From: an uncultured Dorea sp.
GTDB lineage: Bacteria > Bacillota > Clostridia > Lachnospirales > Lachnospiraceae
DNA: 64,000 nt
Assembly: GCA_910579925.1 (NCBI GenBank)
Contig: CAJTVY010000012.1
Location: 14,764 to 78,763, forward strand
Direction: 5' to 3'
Position numbers and translations under genes: made by a program. The notes below the pieces were generated by a model, which saw only the letters and a program-made list of their open reading frames with translations, ran no database searches and was not told where the DNA came from. Shown piece after piece: positions 63,676-64,000 of the stretch (positions within the stretch are counted from its first letter, which is position 1; each line of letters starts with the position of its first letter).

Positions 63676-63716
63676 AAAAAAATAGGGCATACCAGACTTT
63701 TACATCCGATATGCCC
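63676..63716 (-). terminator. Terminator of clpP, copy 2
   Basis: 7-bp core stem GGGCATA / TATGCCC, followed on the minus strand by TA and seven T. The loop sequence nearly equals that of copy 1 at 62994..63036. Confidence 0.8.
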
Positions 63717-63818
63717 CGTCACCTCTAAATCTCTACTGGCGTTTCTTCATAATTATCCAATATTAAATTGTCCGGCTTCGTATAATCCGACAAGCGTCCA
63801 TATCTTACTCGTCATTTT

Positions 63819-64000
63819 TTATCTTACAGTTGTAAACCGTTTATCTATCACTTTATCAATCAAGCCGAAATCCATTGCTTCTATTGCTGTCATATAATTA
63901 TCACGTTCCGTTGCCATAGTAACCTCATCAATACTTTTACCTGTGTTTTCTGATAAAATGGTATTTAATCGCTTTTTGCTTTTTTGTATGTGGTCAGATG
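63819..64000 (-). CDS. ClpP protease subunit (C-terminal part only, window edge)
   Basis: The last 60 codons of a Clp protease proteolytic subunit: NTILSENTGKSIDEVTMATE, then RDNYMTAIEAMDFGLIDKVI and the end DKRFTTVR. The catalytic Asp (in ERDN) is present, while the preceding conserved Asp is Ala. Ser and His lie outside the window. The AT-rich composition matches the DUF4160 region, so it may be a mobile-element copy rather than the housekeeping clpP. A frame downstream (SDYTKPDNLILDNYEETPVE) also looks protein-like but has no good start. Confidence 0.85.
   Translation of the reverse strand, partial: SDHIQKSKKRLNTILSENTGKSIDEVTMATERDNYMTAIEAMDFGLIDKVIDKRFTTVR

Noticed and set aside
1..64000. 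CRISPR arrays, tRNA, rRNA, insertion sequences
   Set aside because: No regularly spaced repeats, no tRNA-like TTCGAATC arms, no rRNA sequence and no transposase motifs were seen.

Overview
The window reads as chromosome of a spore-forming Clostridia species of the Lachnospiraceae type, possibly near the Dorea / [Clostridium] scindens group. This rests on gene content and synteny. There is a SCIFF peptide with its radical-SAM maturase and TIGR04086 partner, a fused SecDF, the order scfB-secDF-recJ-apt-relA-gloB-hemZ-hisS-aspS, SpoVT, a SleB-type cortex hydrolase and a CsoR/CopA copper module. Most genes lie on the minus strand, nearly all with AGGAGG-like ribosome binding sites. I saw no rRNA, tRNA, CRISPR array or intact insertion sequence.

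Layout. 1-9.5 kb: purL (a few codons short of its end), a TIGR01906 membrane protein, an XPD/DinG-like helicase with an N-terminal nuclease-like domain, and the TIGR03915/TIGR03916 DNA repair pair behind a consensus promoter carrying two LexA-type boxes. 9.6-20.5 kb: a TetR regulator divergent from glgB, a SleB-type hydrolase, UDP-glucose dehydrogenase, a DUF1015 protein, a cardiolipin synthase broken by one nonsense codon, a metallophosphoesterase, a cytosolic ParB-like/BMP fusion protein and a GNAT. 20.5-25 kb: copper resistance (csoR, copA with a C-terminal CopZ-like domain that has its own internal start), trmO and nfo. 25-44.7 kb: a chemoreceptor, then the conserved housekeeping block aspS to scfA, interrupted on the other strand by a GAF/degenerate-GGDEF protein. 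TIGR04086, spoVT and a Na+/H+ antiporter follow. 44.7-48.1 kb: a 45-residue protein, a Met-rich gene pair, a thioesterase, a TruA homologue with Glu at the catalytic Asp position, and a DeoR regulator.

48.1-55.4 kb is a four-carbon acid-sugar catabolic locus: GntP permease, PdxA2-type dehydrogenase, two different DUF1537 kinases, a GarR/LtnD-type dehydrogenase and a GntR regulator. DeoR-family boxes sit in the promoter of the first kinase operon and the DeoR gene lies just beyond gntP, so two regulators probably share the locus. 55.5-59.4 kb: a coiled-coil small protein, an S1-domain RNA-binding protein and an ABC-2 exporter with two ATPases. 59.5-61.8 kb is a deletion scar: a LysR remnant, the C-terminal third of an M24 peptidase, and an IlvD/Edd dehydratase whose end runs directly into the peptidase remnant. 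61.9-64 kb is visibly more AT-rich and looks acquired: a DUF1349 protein, a DUF4160 gene pair bracketed by two nearly identical terminators, and the C-terminus of a ClpP.
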